A DNA stretch of 64,000 nucleotides from Theileria orientalis strain Shintoku (taxonomy: Eukaryota; Apicomplexa; Aconoidasida; Piroplasmida; Theileriidae): assembly GCF_000740895.1 (NCBI RefSeq), contig NC_025260.1:434001-498000 (forward strand). Reading direction: 5' to 3'. The position numbers and the translations under genes were made by a program. How positions within the stretch are numbered: the stretch's first letter is position 1; every line of letters starts with the position of its first letter. Below the pieces are notes generated by a model. The model was not told the DNA's origin. It ran no database searches and saw only the letters and a program-made list of their open reading frames with translations. Below are positions 23,501 through 34,783 of the stretch, in pieces.

Positions 23501-26500
23501 AACGGCGCGCCGCACTCGCCGGTCGTCATGAGGTCGAGCGTTTCACTGACCACGGCGAAGTCGCGCGGATCGTATAAGCTGGGCGGCCTGGGCATGGCAG
23601 TGCCAATCAGAAGAGACTCGGTGGACTCGGGCAAGTCCTCGGGCAGGCAGGCCTCGGAGTACGACGCCTTCGACCTGGACTACAACAACAGCCTGGCAGT
23701 GCACCACGAGAGGCTGCTCGCGCTCTTCTACCTGCTCTCGCACCTGCTCGCGGGGAAGGAGAACTTCACGCACCTGGCCTACAAGGTCAGGGACGAGAAC
23801 AACAAGCCGGTCAACATGCTCCAGCTCGTGCTGGAGGTGGTCGAGCACTTCCTGACCCTGAGGGCGCAGTGCTTCAGCAAGGGCGTCCTGAGCATGAACC
23901 TGCTGAACATGAGGAGGAAGTTCGGACTCCCGCTCCTCCTCCCGGAGTGGTGCCTCGGCGGCGAGTGGGAGACCTGGTTCGCGAAGAGGACCTCGGCCAC
24001 TAAGTTCGACTTCGACCGCCTGAGCTACGGCCTCCACGCGCGCGGGTGCACGCCGCAGATCGCGGCCCCGCCGCCCTTCTTCAAGTACGCGCTCATATGC
24101 CTGCACGAGCTCGTGAAGACGAGCATCCTCGACGCGACGCTGCTGCACCCGCCGAGGCTCTCGAGGGACGCGCTGCGCCAGTACCGCGAGTACGAGGTCT
24201 CGGACCAGGCGCAGGAGCGCCTGCTCCACGCGTGCATGAGGACGCTGGACCTCTTCCCGGGGCTCGACGGCGAGGTCTCCTTCTCGCTGCTCTCGATCCT
24301 GACGAGCCTGACTGAGGCGTACAAGAACGCGGACAAGCTGGCGCGCTACAAGTCGCTGACGACCAAGTCGAGCATGGATTTTTTGCGCCTGCTCCTGGCG
24401 TTGCCGAGGTCCGCGCAGTGTCCGCAGGCGCTGCGCATGGTCTCCACGATCGTTTTGCGCGTTATGGAGGACAACGCGGTTCTGAGGCCGTCCATAAAGA
24501 ACAAGATACTGACTCTGCTGAGTCAGGGGCCGATGAATTTTAACAGTTTCATTGAAAGGATGCACCCGTTCAACAGGAAGTGCCCGATGCTGCTGTTCCA
24601 GATGGTGGAGAGCATGTGTGTTATCACAGTGGACGAGGCGCAGTACCCGATCTCCGAAGAGATACCGTTGGAGACGAAGTATGAGTTGACTTTGCAGGAA
24701 AGGCAATTTAGCGGAAACTCACCACGGATATGGCCGAAAACCGTTGAGCCGCGGAACTATGAGTTGAAGGACCTGTCAGTGGCGCTGAAGAACGATAAGC
24801 TGGTGAGGGACCTGGTCTCACTGGAAGGACTGGACTTTGAGATGGTCGACACCGCGGAGTTCAAGATCGACCAGAAGAGAGCGTTCCAGATGGTGAGAAT
24901 GATAGCGGAGTTCGTCCACATCTCGTGCAACCTGCACGGGCTCACGGACGTGTCGAACACCAAGGAGACAAGCAGGTTGAAAAACGAGGTGAATGCCAAG
25001 TTGAGCAGCAAGATTAGTAGCAAGTTGAGTAGCAAGATTAGTAACAAGTTGAGTAGCAAGGCAAGGACGTTCTACCCGCTGGCCTTCACGACGAGCAACT
25101 ACTTCTTCCTGCTGAACGCAATCAACTATAACTTCCCGCTGCCGCTTAACTACCCGGAGCACGGGGGCAAAATCGGGGGAGCCGCGGGAGAGCTGCATCT
25201 AAGGACGTTCCCGTACAAGCTGGAGAGGCTGGACAAGTACAACATGAAGTCGCTGATACTGTTCATAACGAGGACAGTCTTCAGCATGATCTGCTGCCTA
25301 GTGTACCCGAAGAACATGGAGCCCAGCGCACTGGATTCGTCAGCGAGGACCGGGTCCGGCGGGAGTAAGTCGGAGACGGAAGAGGCCTCGGAAGTGGAGC
25401 GGATGCGCAAGATGATCATCGACTCGCTGGAGAGCTACTCAACCACGCTGATGGTACTGTCCTCGCATAGCGAAGAGGCTGCGGCGTGCGTGGTCGAGGA
25501 GCTGGCGGAGATGCTGCACCACATAGCAGGAATGAACCACAGAGATACAGGACCCTACCTGGTGCCCATGGCAGTGTACACGCTGTGTAACCTGCTGCAC
25601 AACCTGCTTCAACTCAGGTTCAACGACACGGTTGACCTCTCGGAAGTGCTCGTGCACCTGAAGAAGAACCTGTGCATCATCCTGGCGAGGCTAGACCTGT
25701 TCAAATCGGAGACGAGAGTGGTCTGCGGCTCAATCACGAGAGTACTCGTGCTTCTCACGAACACGACGAACGTCACGTACGAGCAGCCGCGGCCAGAAGA
25801 GGGCGACGAAGCAGCAGTGGTCGTGGAGCTGGAGGATTCAGTGACCGACGACTCAGATCAGATGGACACCGACGAGGATAGCGAGGACGTAACCGAAGAC
25901 GAAGACGACGAGGACGACGACGAATTAGAACTCGACTACTCTGAAGAAGGGGAGTACACAGAGGCGGGAGAGTACACGGAGGAGGGCGAGTACACTGAGG
26001 AGGGAGAGCCCGAGGGAGAGATGATCATAGACGTCTCGAGCTCGGAGAGCAACGAGACCACGGAAACAGATAATGCGATGGACGAAGCGTCTGAGGACGA
26101 GGCGAACGTGGACATGGTGCTGCCGCACGAGATGGAGGAGGACTACCAGTCGAACGAGTACACGCCCTCAGTCTCAAGCTCGAGCATGGAGGACGCAGAG
26201 GAGGAAGAAGAGGACGAGGGCCCGAGGATACGGGTGGCAGGAGAGATCGACGAGGCATCGAGGGCGGAAAACAGCCAGATCATAGACACGACGACGAACA
26301 TATCGATCCCGGAGGAAAACGAAAGCGACTACCTGGCGTCGCTGAGCGAACACGACGAACACGCAGATGAGGGGGCCGAGGAGATAGTGCCCGCAGACGA
26401 GGACTCGACGTACGGAAGCCAGAGAACACTCACGAGGTCGAACAACGGGAATTATGGGACCCAAGGAACCCACGGGGACCACACCATCCACATCGAAATA

Positions 26501-29500
26501 CAGTTCGCAAACAACCAGAACGCGAGGTACAACCTGAGCCACTCGAACAACGTCAGAGTTCCAACCACGGTCTCGAGCGTCGCGTACCCGCCGGCGGCCA
26601 CTAGCGCGCAGAGGATGTACACCGTGGGCTCGGCCAACAGCAACAGGCAGTCGTCGAACGGAACCTCGAGGAACACGGGGGGCTTCAGAACGCAGGACTC
26701 GGTGCAGACGAACGACAACAGACAGCAGAACGACACGTGGTCGAGCTCGGGCGACTTTGACATGTTCTCCAAGAACCCGCTGCTCCCTCAGTTCAAGAGG
26801 CCGTGCACGGTCCAGCTGCCGGACCCGCTGATGCACGTGCTGCTGAAGAGGATGAAGGTGTTCAAGGTGAAGTATCACGACTCGGAGACTGAGGAGCAGG
26901 AGGCCAAGGCGGAAAAGGAGGAGGCGGAGGCCCAGCCCGGCGTTGATGGCGTTGTCCCGCATCAGGAGGTACAGGCGAGCGTTGACGGCGCACAAACTGC
27001 TCAGTCAAGTGTTGACGGAGTGCAAACTCCTCAACCCAGTTTTGATGGTGTGCCAACGACCCAACCCAGTTTTGATGGTGTACAGGCGGACCAAACTGCC
27101 GAGGCTACCCTGTTAGGCGATCAATCAGAGAATCAGCCCATTGTAACTGAGCCAGTGGTGCCTGAGCATAGCGAAACTGTGGACGTCGACTCGCAGGGCA
27201 GGTACTATAACAGGGGACTGGAACTCATAGCAAACGCACTCGGAATCACGTACACGGAGCTGTTCTCACTGGCGAACATGGACCCGGGAGTGATAGCGGA
27301 GCTGCCCACCGACATGAGGGAGGAGATCATATCACAGCAGCTGAACACGATAAGCGTAGACACAGTCTCCTCACTGAGAGATTCTAGGCCGAGGCCGGCA
27401 GCGAACCTCGAGGAGCCTGTGCCCTCGAGGTCCGAGTTGCAGTACCTGGAGGCGCTGCCGAGGGCGCTGAGGCTGGAGGTGACGAGGGCGATCTACGGAG
27501 AGAACTCGACTGAAGCAAACGAGATTAACGCGTCAATAGACCTGCAGGGAGACAACACGAGTCTGTTGGCTGCGCTGGGGCCATTTTTCAGAGGAGAGGC
27601 CTTTAACTCAGTGAACGAGTTCCTGACCAACATCACCACGAGTCTGGAGGCGCTGGAAAGGCCGGCGAACACAAGTCAGCAGACAAACTCGCAGCCACAG
27701 CTGCTGGAGAACCTGCGCTCGAGGTTCCAGTCGCACTTCAACTCACTGCAGGTGGGTTCTAACGCGGCGAGGGCGCCCGCAGGATCGAATCCGGCGAACG
27801 CAGTAACAGCGTCGAGGCCATTCATCCTGCCAATACTGAACAACATGAACAGGAACGATTCAGGCAGAAATGACCTTGAAAGAGCATTTCCGAGGAGCCA
27901 GATCATAAGAGCGGACGCCACAGAGCCGAGGAACGAAGGAGGAAACGGGCTCACACTGGGATTCATCATAGGGGAGATACGAGGACAGAACGGAATGAAC
28001 AGAAGAATCAATGGAAGACACAGAATTGGCAGAAGAATGTCAAGCAGCCTGGGAAGGAGAAATGACATGATGAGGGACGTGTTCTTGTTATCAGGAAGAA
28101 ACCTGAGGATGTCGAGACTGAACGAGTCGCTGAACCAGATATCGCTGGCAGGCACCATGAATGACCTCTCGCTGCTGAGTCCGGAGAACACGGACATGGA
28201 CGACAGGAGCTCCAATTTCGACCCGAGGATACTGCAGTCGATACCGCAGATACTGAACACGTTCGACCCGGGGCTCATGGACCTGTTCCCGAACAGGTCG
28301 ATACAGCAGGAGCAGCAGGAGGCGCCGGAGGTGACCTCGGACAACGTGATGGACGAGATCATGCAGTCGCTGCCGACCTCGCCCTGCAGCCCAAGTTTGT
28401 ACAGAAGAGGACCCGGGTTCGGAGCACAGAAGGAGGGGCCAGGAGGGGCGGCCGGTGAGAACGCGCAGAGCAAAGAGGAGCACGCGCCGACAGAGTCGCA
28501 AGGAGACGAGACCGCAGACTCGAGTTACAGTCTGCTGTCCAAAGGCTGCGGAGGAGAGATGGACTCGAGCGCCCTGGTCGGAGTGTGCAAAATGTTCTTC
28601 CTGCCAAACGAGATTAACAAGAGGGTCTTCTTCAAGCTGCTGTACAACATCTCCCTGGGGCCCTCGCAGAACGACCTGATCAAAATGCTCCTGTACATGC
28701 TCAAGGAGTCGATCCTGAACGTGGAGATGGAATACGACTGCGCCGACGTGGACGAGACATTCTTCAAAAAGTGCCCGAAGATAGTGAACGCGAGGAGCGC
28801 TAACGCCTTCTCGAGCTTCTTCGCACTCAGAAGCTCGCACACGCTTTTCAATAAGCCGAAGCAGGCTCCTGACCAGGGGGAGAAGCCGCAGACGCTCTCG
28901 AACAGCATCCGCCAGGTCTTCGACACCTCGACGAAGCTCGAGTACGAAAACTTCAGCTACATGTGCTCGGAGCGAGTTCTCGAGCAGCTGCGGAGCCTGT
29001 TCATAGCGCTCCCGATGACGGTGACCTCGTTCTCGAGGAACATGGGCTACGTGGACGAGCCGACTTCGCACGAGCTGAAGAGGAAGAGGAAGCGCACGGA
29101 CGGGATCTCGAGCTTCCACCCGATCGACTTCTTCTTCAACGCGACTGCGACGAGCCTGTTCCAGTCGAGCACGAAGCACATGAACCACCTGCTCATGGTC
29201 ATCCACAACCTGCTCGTACACAACTCGGACTCGCAGAAGCTCGACGGACACGGCCTCGACCCGTACACGCCCGAGTCGAACAACGCGGCCAACTACAGAC
29301 AGGAGTCCAGCATGAGCGGGCTCGACAAGGAGATTGTGGGCGACCTGGCGAGGACCACCGCAGTCGACTCGAACGTGCACTCGAGCATCATCAACTCGCT
29401 GAGCCTGGGCGCCCTGGTCATGTTCCTGCAGATATTCACCTCCTACAGGTGCCAGAGCGCCTGGCTACAGCTCTGCAACGCGAAGGACGCAAACGCAAAC

Positions 29501-31660
29501 GCGCATATGGAAATCATCTCGCAGATCATGGCGGCGCTTTTCAGGAATAGACACCGCACGCTGATCGTGGAGTTCATGGCGACCAAATACAGGGAGGTGC
29601 AGAAGCTGATATCCTCCTGCCTGCTCAACATGACGGACACCGACGAAGAGAAGCTGGAAATGCACCTGGAGTACCAGATGGAGCCGCTGATGCTCGCGCT
29701 GGTGAGGATGACGCAGCTGATGCTGGAGACGGTGAAGCTGGCCTACGCAGAGTCAGACGCGAGCGAGTCAGACCAGCAGGAGTCGGCGGCAGGCCGGTAC
29801 CTGGAGGAGCTGCACGGCTTCTTCAAGGAGCTGCGCCTGGACAAGCTGTGGAAGCACCTGGACGAGTGTCTGCAGCAACTGACTGAGCTGAGTCTGGCGA
29901 AGGACATCGCGGGCGACTTCTACAAGGAGCTGCACATCGAGGACCCCGAGAACTTCGACCAGGTGCGCTCGCTCATACCGCTCATCGAGGTCTTCCTGAC
30001 GATCTCGCAGACGATGATGGCCCACGAGTACAACGTGCCCGACATGCAGTTCGACAAGATCCTATCGCACATCAACTACGAGGCGGCGGGGCCCGGAGAG
30101 AAGCGGTGCTTTAAGGCCAGCGATATTTATCCGCTCCAGGCTTTACATTCCGGAGATATTTACACACTCCGGGCCTTACAATCGGCAGATATTTATCCGC
30201 CGTCAGCTTTCCGTTCCGGAGAAAGTAACGTGTTCCCGGAAGCCCAAAACCCCGGAGAAGGTCAGGGGTTCCCAGAAGGAGAAAACCCAGATCAATATTC
30301 TCTCGACGATTACCCAGGTTCAAGTCTGACCATGGAGTGGGCCAGAGGCTTGCGCGACGACGACGACGACCTCATCGACATGAGCACGACCCACGTGACC
30401 TGCTTCAACTTCGTGGAGAAACACAAGAAGCTGCTGAACCTGTTCATCAAGCAGAGCCCCTCCATGCTCAACAACGCGTTCCTGCCGCTCATCAAAGTGG
30501 CGCCCATGTGCCTCAGCTTCGACGTGAAGAGGCAGTACTTCAGGCAGAAGCTGCGCGAGGGCCGCATCGGCCTGCGAATCGACCCGATCAAGATCAACGT
30601 GAGGAGACAGCACGTCTTCCTCGACAGCTACCACCAGCTGCGCCTGAAGACGAGCGACGAGATGAAGGGGAAGCTGACGGTCTCCTTCGGAGGCGAGGAG
30701 GGCGTCGACGCCGGCGGCCTGACGCGCGAGTGGTACACCATCCTCTCCAAGGAGATCTTCAACCCGAACTACGCGCTCTTCACGCGCGAGGGCCGCAAGC
30801 AGGAGTTCAACCACCCGAACCCGCTCTCCGCAATTAACCCCGACCACCTGAACTACTTCAGGTTCATCGGCAGGATCATCGGCAAGGCGCTCTACGACGG
30901 GCACCACATGGAGGCCTACTTCTGCCGCTCATTCTACAAGCACATGCTCGGCACGCGGATCACGCCCTGCGACGCGGAGTCGGTGGACCCGCAGTTCTAC
31001 AACAACCTCATCAGCATCAGGAACTCGACGCTGGAGCAGCTGGGCCTCGAGCTCTACTTCAGCACTGAGATTGACGAGTTCGGGAAGGTGAAGGTGATCG
31101 ACCTGATCCCCAACGGCCGCAACATCCTCGTGACCGACGACAACAAGCACCGCTACATCCAGCTGCTCTGCAAGCACAAGGTCACCAACGGCATCCGCGA
31201 CCAGCTGGACGCCTTCATGGAGGGCTTCCGCGAGCTCATTTCCCCCGAGCTCATCAGCATCTTCGACGACCGGGAGCTGGAGCTGCTCATCTCCGGCATC
31301 CCGATCATTGACCTGCGCAACATGCGCCAGAACGTGGAGTACGTCAACTACTCCGAGTCCAGTGACCAGATTCGGTGGCTCTGGGAGATCTTGGGCGAGT
31401 TTGACCAGAGTCACCTTGCTGCGTTTCTGCAGTTTGTCACTGGCACCAGCCGCGTGCCCATCGGCGGCTTCAAGAACCTCATGGGCATGCGCGGGCCCCA
31501 AAAGATGTCCATTCACAAGACCTTCGGCGAGGACAGGCTGCCCACCGCGCACACTTGCTTCAACCAGCTTGACCTCCCCGTTTACCGGTCTAAGGACATG
31601 CTTAAGTCGAAGCTTCTCCAGGCAATTTTGGAAGGAAAAGAGGGATTTGGATTTATTTAA
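17576..31660 (+). CDS. HUWE1/Tom1-like giant HECT E3 ubiquitin ligase
   Basis: Six exons (17576-17728, 17760-17847, 17877-18565, 18653-18736, 18842-18964, 19133-31660) join in frame to about 4,554 residues. The last is a single 12.5-kb exon. The N-terminal armadillo-like half starts with the DUF908-type VLNRFDDIF. A UBA domain lies at about 1552-1595 (LSEMGFNDRDINNAI). An acidic tract spans about 2612-2745. UBM-like segments follow at about 3095-3150 (DPGVIAELPTDMREEII). The HECT domain occupies about the last 350 residues, with catalytic Cys about 4521 in HTCFNQLDLP and an intact C-lobe ending EGKEGFGFI. The enzyme transfers ubiquitin to substrates through a Cys thioester; in yeast and animals this family acts in nuclear protein quality control and histone and ribosomal-protein turnover. 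Codons are very G/C-rich at the third position over much of the exon, but three repeat islands are not. Confidence 0.93.
24998..25062 (+). repeat. 24-base in-frame repeat encoding KLSSKISS in the HECT ligase
   Basis: About 2.6 copies of a 24-base unit read KLSSKISS, KLSSKISN, KLSSK. Codons here (TTG, AGT, ATT) differ from the G/C-ending codons on either side. Confidence 0.85.
26935..27095 (+). repeat. 11-residue in-frame repeat (SVDGVQTPQ type) in the HECT ligase
   Basis: Four to five degenerate copies of an 11-residue unit such as SVDGVQTPQP and SFDGVPTTQP lie between the acidic region and the UBM-like segments. GTT, ACT and TTT codons are frequent, unlike the flanking exon. Confidence 0.8.
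30112..30310 (+). repeat. Degenerate tandem repeat (SDIYPLQALHSG type) upstream of the HECT domain
   Basis: Three copies of an approximately 12-residue unit (SDIYPLQALHSG, GDIYTLRALQSA, ADIYPPSAFRSG) are followed by Pro/Gly/Glu-rich copies (FPEAQNPGEGQG, FPEGENPDQ). The stretch interrupts conserved sequence about 110 residues before the HECT core and is less G/C-biased than its surroundings. Confidence 0.75.
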
Positions 31661-32248
31661 TTTTCAAACTGCCGCTAATCTACTAAACTATATTTCGCGT
31701 TACTCAGTTTTGCACTTTTTTACTCACCCTTTCACTTTCTAGGCAGTTTTGCGGGCCCTTAGACAGCGTTGCACATTTACTCAGCCTTGAACTTTTTTGT
31801 CCGGCCTTGCGCGCCCTTAGACAGTTATTGTGTTACCAGATACGCTCTCTTTCTCTTACCTCTTCATATACCTAGTGGCATCTACACACTTTCAGTATTC
31901 GCTATTCACAGAGCTGCACTCATTTACATATTCAGTATACGTGGGCGCCGGTACCGTTTTCCACTCAGTTGAGCACACACACGGCAGAGTGTCTAAGCAT
32001 AATCGACTTGGCCTTCGCGCACCAGTTGCGATATTAAGACCAAATTTCCGGCTTTCATTCATGATAAATATCATAACCTACCAGTTACCCTGTAAAACTA
32101 AGCGTAAAAGCACTGTACCAAAAATCTGCAGATGAGTGCGAAGGTAGACACTGAATAACGCGTAAATAAACACTATAAATTAAAACTACGTTAGATGAAG
32201 GTATAATTTAAACATTATGAGCACAATAATGCCTTTTTTTGTGTATTT
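31661..32248. other. Intergenic DNA between convergent genes
   Basis: These 588 bases separate the stop of the HECT ligase (+) from the stop of the unrecognised - strand gene. Short open frames on both strands have no protein-like features. A degenerate duplication (GCACTTTTTTACTC... and TTGAACTTTTTTGTC..., each followed by a GCG..CCCTTAGACAG-type stretch) is visible near 31710-31830. Confidence 0.4.
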
Positions 32249-33709
32249 TTATTCGGCATTCAAATATGAGGAAAAGGATTCCAGAGTCTCTGATTCCATC
32301 TGATCGACGTTTACCATGTTGTCCAGGAATATGCTGTCGTAGTTGGTCAATTCATTGTCCATCGTCATGTAGCCGTTTACGTCTGATAAATCGGAGAATG
32401 AGCCGTTGAGGGGACTGCATAAGTCGTATGCTGTGGCTGCGTGGAGCAGCTTGTGGTCGTTCATGGCCTCCTCCACATATGACGACACGCAGGTCGACAC
32501 TGAGCTGGGCGACCCGCGGAACTTATTCTGTTTGAAAATGAAATTCTGATGCGTTGGAGTGAAGTTCATGTGCGGGTTTAATTCGTTTGATAAGAATGAC
32601 CTCGGGCCGGCGCTGATGGCTGCATTGGCTGCTGGCACCCCTTGATTGTATGCATCGAATGCTACATTTTTATAACATTTCTCCTTGTACTTACCCTTCA
32701 TGTTGAACAGGTTGTTTGCTTCATCTGGAGGGGTCAGCGAGTATTGGTGCTTGTTTTGATGCATCAGCCCTACAGCTTGGGGAGAATATGGTGGGTTCAT
32801 TGTGAGGTGGTCTTGTGACAACACTACGTCGTTTATGATCGAGTTCCGCAAGTTCATCGAGTTTTCCTGGGATATCTGTTCCCTCATCTTCACAAATTCA
32901 CCGCTCTGCGGCATACCGTACGCTGCGTTGTTAAGCTCGTTATGTTTCGGTTCCAGTTCAATATTTTCGTTCAGTCTCCTTTCTACGGATGGAATAAAAT
33001 TTTTTACAAACTTACGGTAAATGTTATTTTTATATTTATACTTCTCGGCTCCAGTGTCTGGGAAATAAAAGCTTGTATTTTCCGGGGTGATTAACTTTTT
33101 CTTAAAGCTGCCAAACAGTTCGTGAATCAATATCGCATGTTCGAACACGCCCATATCATTCGCCAGCTCCCATAACATTGATATTTTGAAGAATGGAAGG
33201 TTGCTTATCGTTGTGGGTGGGTTCTTGTTTTGGAATATGTTTTTATTTTTTTTATTTGACCTGTAGGCTAATCTCAGAAGTTGCAACATTATTTTTCTTC
33301 CTTTTGATCCTAGTTGTAATGAGAATCCTTGTGACCATGAGTACTTGCACCTTATTTTGGTTAGAATTCTGATCAATTCTTGCTTGGACTCAAATTTGAT
33401 TCCGTTTTTATTAAGTATATCCATGAATGTCTCATCATCAAACTTATTCTTACGATTCCTTTCGTAGATTCCGCTTCTTCTTCCGTTGTACATCTCTAAA
33501 CCGTTTAGTTTAAGATATGGTGGTGTTTCTTCCAAATCCCTGTTTAACTTCAATGTGTTTGCTTCCGCCTTCATTTTATGGTCCATTAAGTTTCTCTCAT
33601 AACCTATATCTCTGATTGCTACGTTGTCGTAATAATTTTCATTAGCTACACAGTCATTTATATCATTTTGGACATAATCGTCCATAATCACCGATTTCTT
33701 ACCAAACAT
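32249..33709 (-). CDS. Unrecognised protein of about 486 residues
   Basis: A single open frame starts MFGKKSVIMDDYV. I do not recognise a family. Residues about 85-220 look globular: basic and helical, with KFDDETFMDILNKNGIKF, ELIRILTKIRCKYSW, then SNLPFFKISMLWELANDM and HAILIHELFGSFKKK. The C-terminal half is Asn, Ser, Pro and Met-rich and probably disordered, ending in an acidic stretch (ESETLESFSSYLNAE). There is no signal peptide and no clear membrane helix. Codons are more A/T-rich than in neighbouring housekeeping genes, and about 1 kb of AT-rich DNA lies upstream. A basic helical block plus a disordered acidic tail would suit a nuclear regulator, but that is speculation; I looked for an AP2 DNA-binding domain and did not see one. 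Confidence 0.75.
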   Translation of the reverse strand: MFGKKSVIMDDYVQNDINDCVANENYYDNVAIRDIGYERNLMDHKMKAEANTLKLNRDLEETPPYLKLNGLEMYNGRRSGIYERNRKNKFDDETFMDILNKNGIKFESKQELIRILTKIRCKYSWSQGFSLQLGSKGRKIMLQLLRLAYRSNKKNKNIFQNKNPPTTISNLPFFKISMLWELANDMGVFEHAILIHELFGSFKKKLITPENTSFYFPDTGAEKYKYKNNIYRKFVKNFIPSVERRLNENIELEPKHNELNNAAYGMPQSGEFVKMREQISQENSMNLRNSIINDVVLSQDHLTMNPPYSPQAVGLMHQNKHQYSLTPPDEANNLFNMKGKYKEKCYKNVAFDAYNQGVPAANAAISAGPRSFLSNELNPHMNFTPTHQNFIFKQNKFRGSPSSVSTCVSSYVEEAMNDHKLLHAATAYDLCSPLNGSFSDLSDVNGYMTMDNELTNYDSIFLDNMVNVDQMESETLESFSSYLNAE

Positions 33710-34783
33710 TTCAATCAGCTGGAGAGGATAATTATTGTAATGTATTTGTTAAGCTTAGGGTGTGGGTAATTAAATATCTCTGGTTAAAAATACATTTGGT
33801 GTACAAATTCAAAATATCCTTCTCTGTTACTTGTTCGTAAACTTTTTTAATATTTAATCGATAAATATTTTGGTTTGGTAAATATTGATTCTAATGATAA
33901 ACAAATATAATTAAAACAAAAAAATGCACATATGATTATCGATGATTCTGTACGAACTACAATTTGAACTGAAAGAACTATGTAATGCCCGGTCAATTAA
34001 ACATCAAGTAGCCTCAGTTAACAACTATAATTTAGCTTTTATTTATACAACAGTCATATGCTTGTAAATCTCAAAAGAACGAGGAATTATATTTGTTATC
34101 TAGAGGAAGAGGCAACTTGATGTTTATAATACAAGATCCAAATTCTATGGTATGTCAAAAGAGTATACTATTTTTATGCTCGTTCATCGGCTTGGACATT
34201 GGAATGTCAAAGTGGATGCAATTATATGATATATTCCAATATTTTATGTATTGGTATATAATTAGTTCGACAATTTCCATATTTACTCATAACAACTGCG
34301 TTTAATTTTTATAATACAACAAACTATCGAATTTGATATATACTAAATACAACCACTATATTGAAAAATATCAACTGCAACTTTGATGATTGACACCATA
34401 AATTGGTTACATCACGGTTGTTGAAAAATTTATCACCATTGGACGAATAATTGGTTTCAAGGTTGTATAACCTTGTATATTAGCACTGTATTTGCTGTAT
34501 TCTGATCTGTCCGTTTAATTAGTTTATTTCCATAGATCCTTTGCCTGCCCTTCCTGATGTGTGATCAGGTTCTATGATCTTTTTTTATAATTGTATTAAT
34601 TAGTTTATCTTGTTAACACTTACAATTTATATTACTTATATTACATGTTACTTTATGTATGTATGAGACATTTAACTTTATTCTCTTTGGTTCAATATTG
34701 CTTTCTCCTTCTCCTGCGCTATTTTTGTCTCCTTCGTGTGAAGTGCCTTATTTATCTCCTACATTGCATTTATTATTTTATTT
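33710..34783. other. Long AT-rich intergenic DNA
   Basis: About 1.07 kb lies between the start of the unrecognised gene (-) and the stop of Sof1 (-). It should contain the promoter of the former. Small open frames inside (for example near 34093-34305) are AT-biased and have no supporting features. No RNA gene was seen. Confidence 0.45.

Noticed and set aside
33020..33480. AP2 DNA-binding domain in the unrecognised - strand protein
   Set aside because: The basic helical block lacks the beta-strand and Trp/Gly pattern of AP2.
34093..34305. Open + strand frame in the gap upstream of the unrecognised gene
   Set aside because: AT-biased, ends in hydrophobic noise and has no protein-like pattern.
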